Assembly: GCF_035917675.1 (NCBI RefSeq)
Contig: NZ_CP109104.1
Span: 2,666,001 to 2,730,000 of the forward strand
Length of the DNA: 64,000 bases
Origin: Streptomyces sp. NBC_01775
GTDB taxonomy: Bacteria > Actinomycetota > Actinomycetes > Streptomycetales > Streptomycetaceae
Direction of reading: 5' to 3'
The position numbers were made by a program, and so were the translations under genes. The number at the start of each line of letters is the position of its first letter. Within the stretch, counting starts at the first letter, position 1. The notes beneath the pieces were generated by a model. That model made no database searches. It saw only the letters and a program-made list of their open reading frames with translations, and was not told the DNA's origin. Shown piece by piece: positions 1-9,400 of the stretch.

Positions 1-679
1 CGAAGGTGTCCTCGCCCGCGGCGGCGGGAGCCAGGAACTCCTCGGAGGCCGAGCCGCCCATGGCGCCGGAGATGGCGGAGACGATGCGGTAGTCCAGCCC
101 GAGGCGCTCGAAGATGCGCTTGTAGGCGACACGGTGCTTGGCGTACGAGTCGGCCAGGCCCTCGTCGGAGACGTCGAAGGAGTACGAGTCCTTCATCGTG
201 AACTCCCGGCCCCGCAGGATGCCGGAGCGGGGGCGGGCCTCGTCGCGGTACTTGGTCTGGATCTGGTAGACGGTCACCGGCATGTCCTTGTAGGACGTGC
301 ACTGGTCCTTGACGACCTGGGTGAAGATCTCCTCGTGGGTGGGCCCGAGCAGGTACTCGCCGCCCTTGCGGTCCTTGAGGCGGAAGAGCAGGTCGCCGTA
401 CTCCTCGTACCGCCCGGACACCTCGTAGGGCTCCTTGGGCAGCAGCGCGGGCAACAGCACCTCCTGGCCGCCGATGGCGTCCATCTCCTCGCGCACGATC
501 CGGGTGATGTTCTCCAGCACCTGCTTGCCGAGCGGCAGCCACGTCCACAGCCCGGCGGCGGTACGGCGCACGTAACCGGCGCGGACCAGCAGCTTGTGGC
601 TGAGCGTCTCGGCGTCGGCCGGGTCGTCCCGCAGCGTCTTCAGCATCGACCGGGACAAACGCTGGACACGGGCTGCCAT
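1..679 (-). CDS. proS: Prolyl-tRNA synthetase, N-terminal part (3' end outside window)
   Basis: Class II aminoacyl-tRNA synthetase that charges tRNA-Pro in the cytoplasm. Only about the first 226 residues are present; the gene runs off the left edge. The ATG at 679 opens [10 protein letters not shown], and the bacterial-type ProS landmarks follow: GLWTWLPLG, the GPTHEE loop that binds proline and ATP, and the motif 2 region with [19 protein letters not shown]. It lies downstream of the ispG-rseP-dxr block and two GNAT genes on the same strand, an order I know from Streptomyces. The 255 bp to the next gene makes an own promoter likely. Identification is firm. Confidence 0.95.
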   Translation of the reverse strand, partial: MAARVQRLSRSMLKTLRDDPADAETLSHKLLVRAGYVRRTAAGLWTWLPLGKQVLENITRIVREEMDAIGGQEVLLPALLPKEPYEVSGRYEEYGDLLFRLKDRKGGEYLLGPTHEEIFTQVVKDQCTSYKDMPVTVYQIQTKYRDEARPRSGILRGREFTMKDSYSFDVSDEGLADSYAKHRVAYKRIFERLGLDYRIVSAISGAMGGSASEEFLAPAAAGEDTF

Positions 680-827
680 GGGAACTCCTGCTCGGGGCTG
701 CTGGTGATAGGTGACGAACTCGTCGAGGCGGAGCCTATCCGCCCGCACCGACGCCACGAAAACGAGATGTCACCGCCAGGGCAGTGGGGAGCCCCCGCAC
801 ACTGCCACGGCGGCGGCAAGCCCCCCG

Positions 828-994
828 CTCACCGCCGCACCAACGGCAACACAGCCCCCATCACCGCATATGGCTGCACCGCACTGGGACTGCCACCTCC
901 CGGGGGACAACCCCCGTACCCCCGGCCGCACCCCTCACCGCCGCACCAACGGCAACACAGCACCCATCACCGCATATGGCTGCACCGCACTGGG
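828..994. repeat. 61-bp direct duplication of the GNAT gene 3' end
   Basis: Two copies, 828-888 and 934-994, offset by 106 bp, differ at one base by eye. The right copy holds the last codons and TGA stop (935-937) of the acetyltransferase gene; the left copy lies just beyond the stop and repeats the same C-terminal coding sequence outside any gene. A segmental duplication of a gene end is the simplest reading. Confidence 0.85.
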
Positions 995-1504
995 GAACTG
1001 CACGCGGCGGGCCAGGTCGTGGTAGCCGAGGCCGTGGTAGAGGGCGCGGGCCGGGCTGTCGGTGTCCAGGGCCGAGAGCAGGGAGCGGGGTTCGGCGGCG
1101 GTGTCGGTGAGGGCGGTGATCAGGCCGCGGCCCACGCCCCGGTGCTGGAAGGCCGGGTGGACGTGCAGCTCCGTGATCACGAAGGAGTCGCTGAGCCAGC
1201 CCTCGTTGCCCTCCCGTGCCAGGTAGGGCCGCACGACACTGGACCACCACTGGGTGTCGTCGTTGGGCATGCCGTAGACGAAGCCGACGAGCCGGCCCTC
1301 CTCGGTGGTGGCGCCCAGGGCCCTGGCACCGGGGCTGGTCATGTGGCGCAGGACGATGTGCCTGCGGACGCCGATCTCGTCGTCGGTGAGGCCGAAGGCC
1401 ACCGCCTGCACCGCCAGCGCGTCGTCCACACGGGCGGCCAGGTCCAGCGGGCCGATGATCACGCTCCGGGGGTCCGGGAGCTGCCCCCGGGCTGAATGCC
1501 GCAT
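935..1504 (-). CDS. GNAT family N-acetyltransferase
   Basis: A 189-residue single-domain GNAT protein, expected to transfer an acetyl group from acetyl-CoA to an unknown amine. The acetyl-CoA binding motif A is visible as VHPAFQHRGVGRGLITAL (about residues 115-132), preceded by strand SFVITELHV and followed by SARALYHGLGY-type motif B (here SPARALYHGLGYHDLARRV). The ATG at 1504 is the furthest start and has no strong Shine-Dalgarno, so the true start may be internal. The last 19 codons are duplicated just downstream. It sits between proS and a second, unrelated GNAT gene, all on one strand. Substrate cannot be inferred. Confidence 0.8.
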   Translation of the reverse strand: MRHSARGQLPDPRSVIIGPLDLAARVDDALAVQAVAFGLTDDEIGVRRHIVLRHMTSPGARALGATTEEGRLVGFVYGMPNDDTQWWSSVVRPYLAREGNEGWLSDSFVITELHVHPAFQHRGVGRGLITALTDTAAEPRSLLSALDTDSPARALYHGLGYHDLARRVQFPSAVQPYAVMGAVLPLVRR

Positions 1505-1570
1505 GGCGGGGAGGCTACTTCCTCGGCCGTGCCGCCGCGAAGAGGCGGCACACCGCGGGGCAGACGGCGC

Positions 1571-2416
1571 TCAGAACAGCACGCTCATGAAAGCGCCGAC
1601 CTCACGGAAGCCGACGCGGTGGTAGGCGGCCCGCGCGGGGGCGTTGTAGTCGTTGACGTAGAGGCTGACCAGCGGCGCGACATCCCGCAGCGCGTAGGCG
1701 ACGACGGCGGCCATGCCCGTCTCGGACAGGCCCTCGCCACGCCGCTCGGGCGCCACCCAGACCCCCTGGATCTGGCAGGCGTAGGGGGTGGCGGCGCCGA
1801 TCTCGGCCTTGAAGACGACCTGGCCGTCCTCGATGTGCGCGAAGGAGCGGCCCGAGCTGACGAGTTCGGCCACGCGGGCCTGGTAGACGAGGCCGCCGTC
1901 ACCGGCGAGCGGGGAGATGCCGACCTCTTCGGTGAACATGGCCACGCAGGCGGGCAGGACGATGTCCATCTCGTCCTTGGTCACGCGGCGCACCAGCGGG
2001 TCGGGCTCGATGTCGCGCGGCACGCGGTCGGTGATCATCAGCGGCTGGTTGGCGCGCACCTCGCGCGCCGGGCCCCAGTACGGTTCGAGGGCGGCCCACA
2101 GGGCCGTCGTGGGGCCTACGGGGCCGACGATGGAGGAGCAGCGCCTGCCCTGGCGCCGGGCGCGCTCGGCGAAGGCGCTCACGGCCTCGGGGCCCGCGCA
2201 CAGGGGGACGAGGTTGGCTCCGGCGTAGCAGAGGGACTCCAGGCGCCCGTCCTGGTACCAGCCCCACATCTCCCCGCCCAGGCGCCACGGGTCGAGCCCG
2301 GAGACCTGGACGCGGGCCGTGACGAAGGCGTTGTTGACCGGCTCCCTGCGCAGCACGGCCAGCGCGTCCTGGAGCTCGGCCGGTTCAACGACCTTGGTGG
2401 AGGTGGTGGTCAACAA
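1571..2416 (-). CDS. GNAT family N-acetyltransferase with DUF4081-like N-terminal domain
   Basis: 281 residues. The N-terminal half (about 1-130) resembles the DUF4081 domain and the C-terminal half (about 140-281) is a GNAT fold with motif A visible as VWVAPERRGEGLSETGMAAV and motif B as NDYNAPARAAYHRVGF. The start is a TTG at 2416 followed by a second TTG. A protein of this architecture next to ispG, rseP and dxr is a conserved actinobacterial arrangement (Rv2867c-Rv2870c in Mycobacterium, from memory), which supports the call but leaves the acetylated substrate unknown. It is 148 bp downstream of ispG. Confidence 0.85.
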   Translation of the reverse strand: MLTTTSTKVVEPAELQDALAVLRREPVNNAFVTARVQVSGLDPWRLGGEMWGWYQDGRLESLCYAGANLVPLCAGPEAVSAFAERARRQGRRCSSIVGPVGPTTALWAALEPYWGPAREVRANQPLMITDRVPRDIEPDPLVRRVTKDEMDIVLPACVAMFTEEVGISPLAGDGGLVYQARVAELVSSGRSFAHIEDGQVVFKAEIGAATPYACQIQGVWVAPERRGEGLSETGMAAVVAYALRDVAPLVSLYVNDYNAPARAAYHRVGFREVGAFMSVLF

Positions 2417-2564
2417 CGTCTCGGTGCCTCACCGTACGGCCCGTGGGCAAGAGGGAACGATCTCTCGCACTGTACCTCTGCCCATGGCCCGGCCGCCGCC
2501 GTGCGTCCGGATCGGCCGCGCGACGGCGCTTCGGGGTGGTGGAGCGCGAAGGGACGGTGCGGGA

Positions 2565-3722
2565 TCAGTCGGCGGTGGTGACGACCGGCTCGCCGGAGGC
2601 GACGCCTTCCTTCTCCATCTGCTCGGCGATCTTCATCGCCTCGTCGATGAGCGTCTCGACGATCTTGGACTCGGGGACGGTCTTGATGACCTCGCCCTTC
2701 ACGAAGATCTGGCCCTTGCCGTTGCCGGAGGCGACACCCAGGTCGGCCTCACGGGCCTCACCGGGACCGTTGACGACACAGCCCATGACGGCCACGCGCA
2801 GCGGAACGTCCATGCCCTCCAGGCCCGCGGTGACCTCGTCGGCGAGCTTGTAGACGTCCACCTGGGCCCGGCCGCAGGAGGGGCAGGAGACGATCTCCAG
2901 GCCGCGCTGGCGCAGGCCGAGGGACTCCAGGATCTGGATGCCGACCTTGACCTCCTCGGCGGGCGGCGCGGACAGCGAGACCCGGATGGTGTCGCCGATG
3001 CCCTCGCTGAGCAGGGCGCCGAAGGCGACGGCCGACTTGATCGTGCCCTGGAAGGAGGGGCCCGCCTCGGTGACGCCGAGGTGCAGCGGGTAGTCGCACT
3101 GGGCGGCGAGCCGGCGGTAGGCGTTGACCATCACGACCGGGTCGTTGTGCTTGACCGAGATCTTGATGTCGCGGAAGCCGTGCTCCTCGAAGAGTGAGCA
3201 CTCCCACAGCGCGGATTCGGCCAGCGCCTCGGGGGTGGCCTTGCCGTACTTCTGGAGGAGCCGCTTGTCGAGGGAGCCCGCGTTGACGCCGATGCGGATC
3301 GGGGTGCCGGCCGCGGAGGCGGCGTCGGCGATCTCCTTGACCTTGTCGTCGAACTGCTTGATGTTGCCGGGGTTGACGCGGACGGCGGCGCAGCCCGCGT
3401 CGATGGCCTGGAAGACGTACTTCGGCTGGAAGTGGATGTCCGCGATCACCGGGATCTGGGACTTCCGGGCGATCGTGGCGAGGGCGTCGGCGTCGTCCTG
3501 TGTGGGGCACGCCACACGCACGATCTGGCAGCCGGACGCCGTCAGCTCCGCGATCTGCTGAAGCGTCGAGCCGATGTCCGAGGTGCGGGTCGTGGTCATC
3601 GACTGCACGGACACCGGCGCGTCTCCGCCCACGGCGACCTGTCCGACCTGGATCTTCCGGCTGACCCTGCGGTCGGCGAGCTTGGCGGGAACGTCCGGCA
3701 TTCCGAGCGAAATCGCTGTCAT
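2565..3722 (-). CDS. ispG: 4-hydroxy-3-methylbut-2-en-1-yl diphosphate synthase
   Basis: IspG/GcpE, the [4Fe-4S] enzyme that converts methylerythritol cyclodiphosphate to HMBPP in the MEP isoprenoid pathway, with reducing power from ferredoxin or flavodoxin. 385 residues from the ATG at 3722 ([11 protein letters not shown]), the usual length for actinobacteria; a longer in-frame extension to 3812 is not convincing. The TIM-barrel part carries [12 protein letters not shown] and RVNPGNI; the cluster-ligating cysteines lie in CPSCGR (near residue 280) and GCVVNGPGE (near 315). With dxr two genes upstream, it forms a MEP pathway cluster. A strong hairpin separates it from rseP, so it may have its own promoter in the 3723-3835 interval. 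Confidence 0.97.
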   Translation of the reverse strand: MTAISLGMPDVPAKLADRRVSRKIQVGQVAVGGDAPVSVQSMTTTRTSDIGSTLQQIAELTASGCQIVRVACPTQDDADALATIARKSQIPVIADIHFQPKYVFQAIDAGCAAVRVNPGNIKQFDDKVKEIADAASAAGTPIRIGVNAGSLDKRLLQKYGKATPEALAESALWECSLFEEHGFRDIKISVKHNDPVVMVNAYRRLAAQCDYPLHLGVTEAGPSFQGTIKSAVAFGALLSEGIGDTIRVSLSAPPAEEVKVGIQILESLGLRQRGLEIVSCPSCGRAQVDVYKLADEVTAGLEGMDVPLRVAVMGCVVNGPGEAREADLGVASGNGKGQIFVKGEVIKTVPESKIVETLIDEAMKIAEQMEKEGVASGEPVVTTAD

Positions 3723-3835
3723 CAGCGTGCAACCCCAACGGTGTGGTTCAAGTCCCGGGTTCGACGGGCTCCAGGCCCCGAGATTACGGCACCCGCTCCG
3801 CATCGAGCACATCCCTACCGGGAAGCAACAGCAAA

Positions 3836-3872
3836 GTGTGACGTCCGCACACGAAACGTACGGACGTCACAC
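3836..3872 (-). terminator. Hairpin between rseP and ispG
   Basis: Perfect 12-bp stem (GTGTGACGTCCG 3836-3847 with CGGACGTCACAC 3861-3872) and a 13-nt loop, 8 bp past the rseP stop. On the minus strand it is followed by TTTGCTGTTGCTT. It could end the dxr-rseP transcript. Confidence 0.65.
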
Positions 3873-3880
3873 GAGCCGGG

Positions 3881-5185
3881 CTAGCCGGTGAGTCTCACCG
3901 GATTCACCACGTCGGCGACCAGGACCAGCAGGGTGAAGCACAGGAAGATCCCGGCCACGACATACGCGACCGGCATCAGCTTGGCGACGTCGAAGGGACC
4001 GGGGTCGGGGCGCCGGAAGACCCGGGCGAACATCCTGCGTACGGACTCCCACAGCGCCCCCGCGATGTGCCCGCCGTCCAGCGGCAGCAGCGGCAGCATG
4101 TTGAACAGGAACAGGCTGAGGTTGAAGCCGGCGACCAGGAAGAGCATGGTCGCCACCCGCTGGCTGGGCGGGATGTCGAGCGAGAAGACCTCACCGCCGA
4201 CCCGTGCGGCGCCCACGACGCCCATCGGGGAGTCCTGCTTGCGCTCCCCGCCGTCGAAGGCCGCGTTCCACAGGTCCGGCACCTTGCCCGGCAGGTCGAT
4301 GAGCGCCTGGACGCCGTTGACCATCATGTCGCCCATCCGGTCCACGGCCTGCGGGAAGGACTGCTGCACGACGCCGCTGGCCGGGGTGAAGCCGAGGAAT
4401 CCGGCCTTCACGTACTCGTCGGGGACGTAGCTGCCGCTGCCGTCGGACTTGGCGACCTTGTTCTCGATGAGGTTCGCGTGCAGCGTGCGGCGGGCGCCGT
4501 CGCGCTCGACCGTGATCGTGGCCGGGCCTGTCGTGTCGCGGATGTGCTGCTGAAGGCCGCTCCAGTCCTCCACGCGGCGGCCGTCGAAAGAGACGATCTT
4601 GTCGCCGGGCTTGATGCCCGCGGCCTTGGCCGGGGAGTCCTTGGCGTCGGAGGGACACTTGTCGGTCTGCGCCGAGGCGGGGATCACACACTTCGAGACG
4701 GAGGAGACGGTAGTCGTCTGGGTGTTCACCCCGAAGGTCATCAGCACCGTCAGGAAGATCACCACGGCCAGGATCAGGTTCATGAACGGCCCGGCGAACA
4801 TCACGATGACGCGCTTCCACGGCTTGCGCGTGTAGAGCATCCGGTGCTCGTCGCCGGGCTTCAGCTCTTCGTACGCCGCCGCCCTGGCGTCCTCGATCAT
4901 GCCGCGGAACGGCGAGGAGGAGCGCTGCCGCACGGTGCCGTCGTCCCCCGGCGGGAACATGCCGATCATCCGGATGTAGCCGCCCAGCGGGACCGCCTTG
5001 ACGCCGTACTCGGTCTCGCCCTTGTGCTTGGACCAGATGGTGGGCCCGAATCCGACCATGAACTGCGGGACGCGGACACCGAACATCTTCGCTGTGGAGA
5101 AGTGCCCCAGCTCGTGCCAGGCGATGGAGAAGAGCAGGCCGACAACGAAGACGACTATGCCGAGGATGGTCATGAACGTCGTCAT
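3881..5185 (-). CDS. rseP: RIP metalloprotease, site-2 protease family (RseP/Rip1-like)
   Basis: Intramembrane zinc protease of the M50 family, 434 residues. The HExxH site is HELGH at residues 24-28 in the first membrane segment; the third zinc ligand is in LPLDGGH near residue 370. A PDZ domain occupies roughly 190-270 ([22 protein letters not shown]), and the C-terminus holds further membrane helices. Family members release membrane-tethered anti-sigma factors or transcription factors; in Mycobacterium the homologue Rip1 cleaves several anti-sigma factors. The ATG overlaps the dxr stop by 4 bp (ATGA), so the two are translationally coupled. Its target here cannot be read from the sequence. 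Confidence 0.93.
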   Translation of the reverse strand: MTTFMTILGIVVFVVGLLFSIAWHELGHFSTAKMFGVRVPQFMVGFGPTIWSKHKGETEYGVKAVPLGGYIRMIGMFPPGDDGTVRQRSSSPFRGMIEDARAAAYEELKPGDEHRMLYTRKPWKRVIVMFAGPFMNLILAVVIFLTVLMTFGVNTQTTTVSSVSKCVIPASAQTDKCPSDAKDSPAKAAGIKPGDKIVSFDGRRVEDWSGLQQHIRDTTGPATITVERDGARRTLHANLIENKVAKSDGSGSYVPDEYVKAGFLGFTPASGVVQQSFPQAVDRMGDMMVNGVQALIDLPGKVPDLWNAAFDGGERKQDSPMGVVGAARVGGEVFSLDIPPSQRVATMLFLVAGFNLSLFLFNMLPLLPLDGGHIAGALWESVRRMFARVFRRPDPGPFDVAKLMPVAYVVAGIFLCFTLLVLVADVVNPVRLTG

Positions 5186-6441
5186 GCGCGGGCCTCCGCT
5201 GCTTTCGCCGACTGTGCGGCCAGTTCGCGGGCGCGCTCACGCGCCCAGGTCTCTGCGGCGAGGACATCGGACAGGGTCAGCCCGGTTCCACCCGGGGTGC
5301 CGTGCTCCTCGACCACAGCGGCAACCGTATCCACGATGCCGGTGAACGGCAGCCTTCCCGCGAGGAACGCCTCGACGCACTCCTCGTTCGCCGCGTTGAA
5401 GACGGCGGGGGCGGTGCCCCCCAGCGCGCCCACGTGGCAGGCCAGCGGCACGGAGGGGAAGGCGTCCTCATCCAGCGGGTAGAAGTCCCAGGACATGGCC
5501 TGGCCCCAGGGGAAGACCGGTCCCGCGTCCGGCACCCGCTCGGGCCAGCCCAGCCCCAGCGCGATCGGCAGCCGCATGTCGGGGGGCCCGCACTGGGCGA
5601 GCGTGGATCCGTCCACGAACTCCACCATCGAGTGGACCGCTGACTGCGGATGGACCACGACCTGGATGCGGTCGAAGGGGATGTCGTAGAGCAGGTGGGC
5701 CTCGATGACCTCCAGGCCCTTGTTCACCAGCGTGGCCGAGTTGACCGTGATGACCGGGCCCATGTCCCACGTGGGGTGCGCCAGCGCGTCCTTGGGGGTC
5801 ACGTCGGCCAGCTCCGCCCTGGTGCGGCCCCGGAAAGGGCCGCCCGAGGCGGTGACCAGCAGCTTGCGCACCTCCGCTCGGGTGCCGCCCATGAGTGCCT
5901 GGAAGAGCGCCGAGTGCTCGGAGTCGACCGGAACGATCTGGCCCGGCTTGGCCAGGGCCCGCACCAGGGGGCCGCCGACGATCAGCGACTCCTTGTTGGC
6001 GAGCGCCAGCGTGCGGCCCGCCTCCAGGGCCGCCAGGGTCGGGGCGAGCCCGATGGAGCCGGTGATGCCGTTGAGCACGGTGTGGCAGGGGGAGGCGGCC
6101 AGCTCGGTCGCCGCCTCGCTGCCCGCCAGCACCTCCGGCGGTGGCTCCCCCGTCCCGTACACGGCGCGCAGTGCCTCGCGCAGCTCCTGCGCCTTGTCCT
6201 CACGGGCGACGGCGACGGTGCGGACGCCCAGCCGGTGCGCCTGCTCGGCCAGCAGCCCGACCCGGCCGCCGGACGCGGCCAGCGCGGTGACCCGGAAGCG
6301 GTCCGGATTGTTCAGCACGACGTCGACGGCCTGGGTGCCGATCGATCCCGTTGAGCCGAGGATCACGATGTCGCGCGGGGCACCTGCCTCCGGCGCGATG
6401 CCGGGATAGCGCAGATGCGGGTCAGCGAGGGAGTCGGTCAT
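5182..6441 (-). CDS. dxr: 1-deoxy-D-xylulose 5-phosphate reductoisomerase
   Basis: DXR/IspC, NADPH-dependent enzyme that makes 2-C-methylerythritol 4-phosphate, the committed step of the MEP pathway and the fosmidomycin target. 419 residues from ATG 6441 ([14 protein letters not shown]); a further in-frame extension to 6528 looks non-coding. The NADPH-binding motif is [11 protein letters not shown]; metal and substrate residues lie in [11 protein letters not shown] and in [29 protein letters not shown] is the flexible-loop region. It is first in the dxr-rseP unit, with ispG further downstream. Confidence 0.97.
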   Translation of the reverse strand: MTDSLADPHLRYPGIAPEAGAPRDIVILGSTGSIGTQAVDVVLNNPDRFRVTALAASGGRVGLLAEQAHRLGVRTVAVAREDKAQELREALRAVYGTGEPPPEVLAGSEAATELAASPCHTVLNGITGSIGLAPTLAALEAGRTLALANKESLIVGGPLVRALAKPGQIVPVDSEHSALFQALMGGTRAEVRKLLVTASGGPFRGRTRAELADVTPKDALAHPTWDMGPVITVNSATLVNKGLEVIEAHLLYDIPFDRIQVVVHPQSAVHSMVEFVDGSTLAQCGPPDMRLPIALGLGWPERVPDAGPVFPWGQAMSWDFYPLDEDAFPSVPLACHVGALGGTAPAVFNAANEECVEAFLAGRLPFTGIVDTVAAVVEEHGTPGGTGLTLSDVLAAETWARERARELAAQSAKAAEARA

Positions 6442-6572
6442 GCCTCCATTGTGTCCGCTCCCCGCGCGGGACCCGACAGCGCACTGACCGCGCACGGACG
6501 TGGGCGCCGTATCCCCCGCGTACCGCACGTTGCTGCCGGGGCGTCAGCGCCCCCTTCGGGCCGGTCCGGGGA

Positions 6573-8489
6573 TCAGCGGACGCGGCGGTGGACGTTGTCC
6601 TTCCTGGAGGGGCCGGGGGTCGCGTCGGCGATCCAGGGGCCTTCGGTGGACGGGTCGACGATGCCTTCCTCCAGCCAGGTGTAGGAGCCGTCGAGAACCT
6701 CGCGTACGACCTTGTGGTCGAGGTCGTCGGTGTTGGTCCACAGGCGGGCGAACAGCTCGTCGACACGGATGCGGGACTGGCGGCAGAAGGCGTCGGCCAG
6801 CTGGTGGGCGGCGGTGCCGTCCGCGCCGTCGCGGCGCAGCTTCTCCGCGCGCACGCAGGCGGCGCTCATCGCGAACAGCTCCGCGCCGATGTCGACGATC
6901 CGGCCGAGGAAGCCCTGCTTGGTCTCCATGCGGCCCTGCCAGCGGGACATGGCGTAGAACGTGGAGCGGGCCAGCTTGCGGGCGGTGCGCTCTACGTGGC
7001 GCAGGTGCGGGGCGAGCGTCCCGAACTCCGCGAACGTACGGGGCAGCTGGCCGGGGCCCGCGACGAGTTTGGGCAGCCACTTCGCGTAGAAGGTGCCAGC
7101 GGCGACGGCTGCCTTGCGCTTGTCGGCGAGGGTCTTGTCCGGGTCGATGAGGTCGCCGGCGACGGACAGGTGCGCGTCGACGGCCTCGCGCGCGATCAGC
7201 AGGTGCATGATCTCGGTGGAGCCCTCGAAGATGCGGTTGATGCGCAGGTCGCGGAGCACCTGTTCGGCGGGGACGCCGCGCTCGCCCCGGGCCGCGAGGG
7301 ACTCGGCCGTCTCGAAGCCCCGGCCACCGCGGATCTGCACCAGTTCGTCGGCCATCAGCCAGGCCATCTCGCTGCCGTACAGCTTGGCGAGCGCCGCCTC
7401 GATGCGGATGTCGTTGCGGTCCTCGTCCGCCATCTGCGAGGACAGATCGAGCACGGCCTCCAGCGCGAAGGTGGTGGCTGCGATGAAGGAGATCTTGCTG
7501 CCCACGGCCTCGTGCTCCGCGACGGGACGGCCCCACTGGACGCGCTCCTGCGACCACTCGCGGGCGATCTTCAGGCACCACTTGCCGGCGCCGACACAGG
7601 TGGCGGGGAGGGAGAGCCGGCCGGTGTTGAGCGTGGTGAGCGCGATCTTGAGGCCGGCGCCCTCGGGGCCGATGCGGTTGGCCGCGGGGACGCGGACCTG
7701 GTGGAAGCGGGTGACGCCGTTCTCCAGGCCGCGCAGGCCCATGAAGGCGTTGCGGTTCTCGACGGTGATGCCTTCGGCGTCCCCCTCGACGACGAAGGCG
7801 GTGATGCCGCCCTTGTGGCCCTCGGCCTGGCGCTCGTCGCTCTTGGGCACGCGGGCCATGACCACGAGGAGGTCGGCGACGACGCCGTTGGTGGTCCACA
7901 GCTTGACGCCGTCCAGGACGTAGTCGTCACCATCCGGTACCGCGCTGGTGGCCAGGCGCGCCGGGTCGGAGCCGACATCCGGTTCGGTCAGCAGGAACGC
8001 GGAGATGTCCGTACGGGCGCAGCGGGGCAGGAAGGCGTCCTTCTGTTCCTGGGTACCGAACAGCTTCACCGGCTGGGGTACGCCGATGGACTGGTGCGCC
8101 GAGAGCAGGGCGCCGACGGCGGGGCTCGCGGAGCTGACCAGGGCGAGCGCCTTGTTGTAGTAGACCTGGGTGAGGCCGAGGCCGCCGTACTCGGTGCCGA
8201 CCTTCATGCCGAGCGCGCCCAGCTCCTTCAGCCCGCTGAGGACCTCGTCGGGGATGCGGGCCTCGCGCTCGACGAGGGCGCCGTCGACCTTCGCCTGGAC
8301 GAACTCCCGCAGCTTGCCGAGGAATTCCTCGCCGCGCCTGATGTCCTCGGCCGCCGGTTCGGGATGGGGGTGGATGAGGTCGAGGCGGAAGCGGCCGAGG
8401 AACAGCTCCTTGGCGAAGCTGGGCTTGCGCCAGTCCTTCTCTCGGGCTGCCTCGGCGACTTCGCGTGCTTCGCGCTCGGAGACGGTCAT
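6573..8489 (-). CDS. Acyl-CoA dehydrogenase family protein (long form)
   Basis: 638-residue FAD flavoprotein of the long acyl-CoA dehydrogenase type (compare VLCAD and FadE of mycobacteria), catalysing alpha,beta-dehydrogenation of acyl-CoA in fatty-acid oxidation. The N-terminal helical domain ends before the FAD-binding signature FLLTEPDVGSDPA; the middle domain has DGVKLWTTNG; the C-terminal domain has QIRGGRGFETAE and LRDLRINRIFEGSTEIM, followed by the extra C-terminal helical region typical of the long members. ATG 8489 has a GAGGTGAG ribosome site. A single gene, not in an obvious beta-oxidation operon; chain-length preference is unknown. Confidence 0.9.
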   Translation of the reverse strand: MTVSEREAREVAEAAREKDWRKPSFAKELFLGRFRLDLIHPHPEPAAEDIRRGEEFLGKLREFVQAKVDGALVEREARIPDEVLSGLKELGALGMKVGTEYGGLGLTQVYYNKALALVSSASPAVGALLSAHQSIGVPQPVKLFGTQEQKDAFLPRCARTDISAFLLTEPDVGSDPARLATSAVPDGDDYVLDGVKLWTTNGVVADLLVVMARVPKSDERQAEGHKGGITAFVVEGDAEGITVENRNAFMGLRGLENGVTRFHQVRVPAANRIGPEGAGLKIALTTLNTGRLSLPATCVGAGKWCLKIAREWSQERVQWGRPVAEHEAVGSKISFIAATTFALEAVLDLSSQMADEDRNDIRIEAALAKLYGSEMAWLMADELVQIRGGRGFETAESLAARGERGVPAEQVLRDLRINRIFEGSTEIMHLLIAREAVDAHLSVAGDLIDPDKTLADKRKAAVAAGTFYAKWLPKLVAGPGQLPRTFAEFGTLAPHLRHVERTARKLARSTFYAMSRWQGRMETKQGFLGRIVDIGAELFAMSAACVRAEKLRRDGADGTAAHQLADAFCRQSRIRVDELFARLWTNTDDLDHKVVREVLDGSYTWLEEGIVDPSTEGPWIADATPGPSRKDNVHRRVR

Positions 8490-8702
8490 CTCGCTCACCT
8501 CGTGGCGGTATGGGAGGAGGGTTCGCCGTGCGTGACGGTGACTACCGACGGGTGCTACTCGCTCGTATGTACCCGATTCATCCGGTGCGTACCAGACGCC
8601 GCGCACGAGAAAGGCCGGATGCGGTCCCTCCGGGGCGGGCCCGCGCGGGGCCCCGCCGGGCGCTCCGTGGCCGAGCGGCCGTTCCCCGCGGCGGCACCCT
8701 GC

Positions 8703-9383
8703 TCAAGCCCCCGCGTGGCCTCCGCCCGGGGTGACCAGGCCGGACTCGTACGCGAGGACGACGGCCTGGGCGCGGCTGCCCAGGCCGAGCTTGGCCATCG
8801 TGCGGTTGAGGTGGGTCTTGACGGTCGACTCGCTGATGACGAGGGCCTCGGCGATCTCCGGGTTGGACAGGCCACCGGCCACCAGCCGCAGCACATCCAG
8901 CTCCCGCCCGGTGAGGACTTCCAGGGTCTCGGGGGTGCGGGCCCCGGGCTCGGTGCGGGGCGCGTACGCCTCGATCAGGCGGCGGGTGACGCTGGGCGAG
9001 AAGAGCGTGTCGCCCTCGCAGACGGCGGCGATCGCGGCCAGCAGCCGCTGTGGCCCGGTGTCCTTGAGCAGGAAGCCGCAGGCCCCGGCGCGCAGCGCGG
9101 CGTACACGTACTCGTCCAGGTCGAAGGTGGTCAGCACCAGGACGCGGGGGCGCGGGTCGGTGACCGTCTCCAGGATGCGTTCGGTAGCGGTGATGCCGCT
9201 GGTGCCGGGCATCCGGATGTCCATGAGGACGACGTCGGGGCGGTGCTGTTCGGCGAGTTGGACGGCCTCGTCGCCGTCGGACGCCTCGCCCACGACCTCC
9301 ATGCCCGGGGCCGCGCGCAGCAGCGCCGCCACACCCGCCCGGATGAGCACCTGGTCATCGACGACGAGCACTCTGGTCGGCAC
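8703..9383 (-). CDS. Two-component response regulator, LuxR (NarL) family
   Basis: 226 residues from GTG 9383. The receiver domain (about 1-120) has the acidic pocket VVDD, phosphoacceptor Asp55 in VVLMDIRMPG, and Thr and Lys in LVLTTFD and LLKDTG. The C-terminal LuxR-type helix-turn-helix (about 155-215) has LTGRELDVLRLVAGGLSN and STVKTHLNRTMAKLGL. It lies 17 bp downstream of the histidine kinase gene, so the two form one operon. Regulated genes are unknown; autoregulation is common in this family. Confidence 0.95.
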   Translation of the reverse strand: MPTRVLVVDDQVLIRAGVAALLRAAPGMEVVGEASDGDEAVQLAEQHRPDVVLMDIRMPGTSGITATERILETVTDPRPRVLVLTTFDLDEYVYAALRAGACGFLLKDTGPQRLLAAIAAVCEGDTLFSPSVTRRLIEAYAPRTEPGARTPETLEVLTGRELDVLRLVAGGLSNPEIAEALVISESTVKTHLNRTMAKLGLGSRAQAVVLAYESGLVTPGGGHAGA

Positions 9384-9400
9384 CGTGTCCCCCCTGCCTG

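Noticed and set aside
3740..3775. T-loop-like sequence GGTTCAAGTCC / GGTTCGA suggesting a tRNA
   Set aside because: No acceptor stem, D-arm or anticodon arm can be built around it on either strand.
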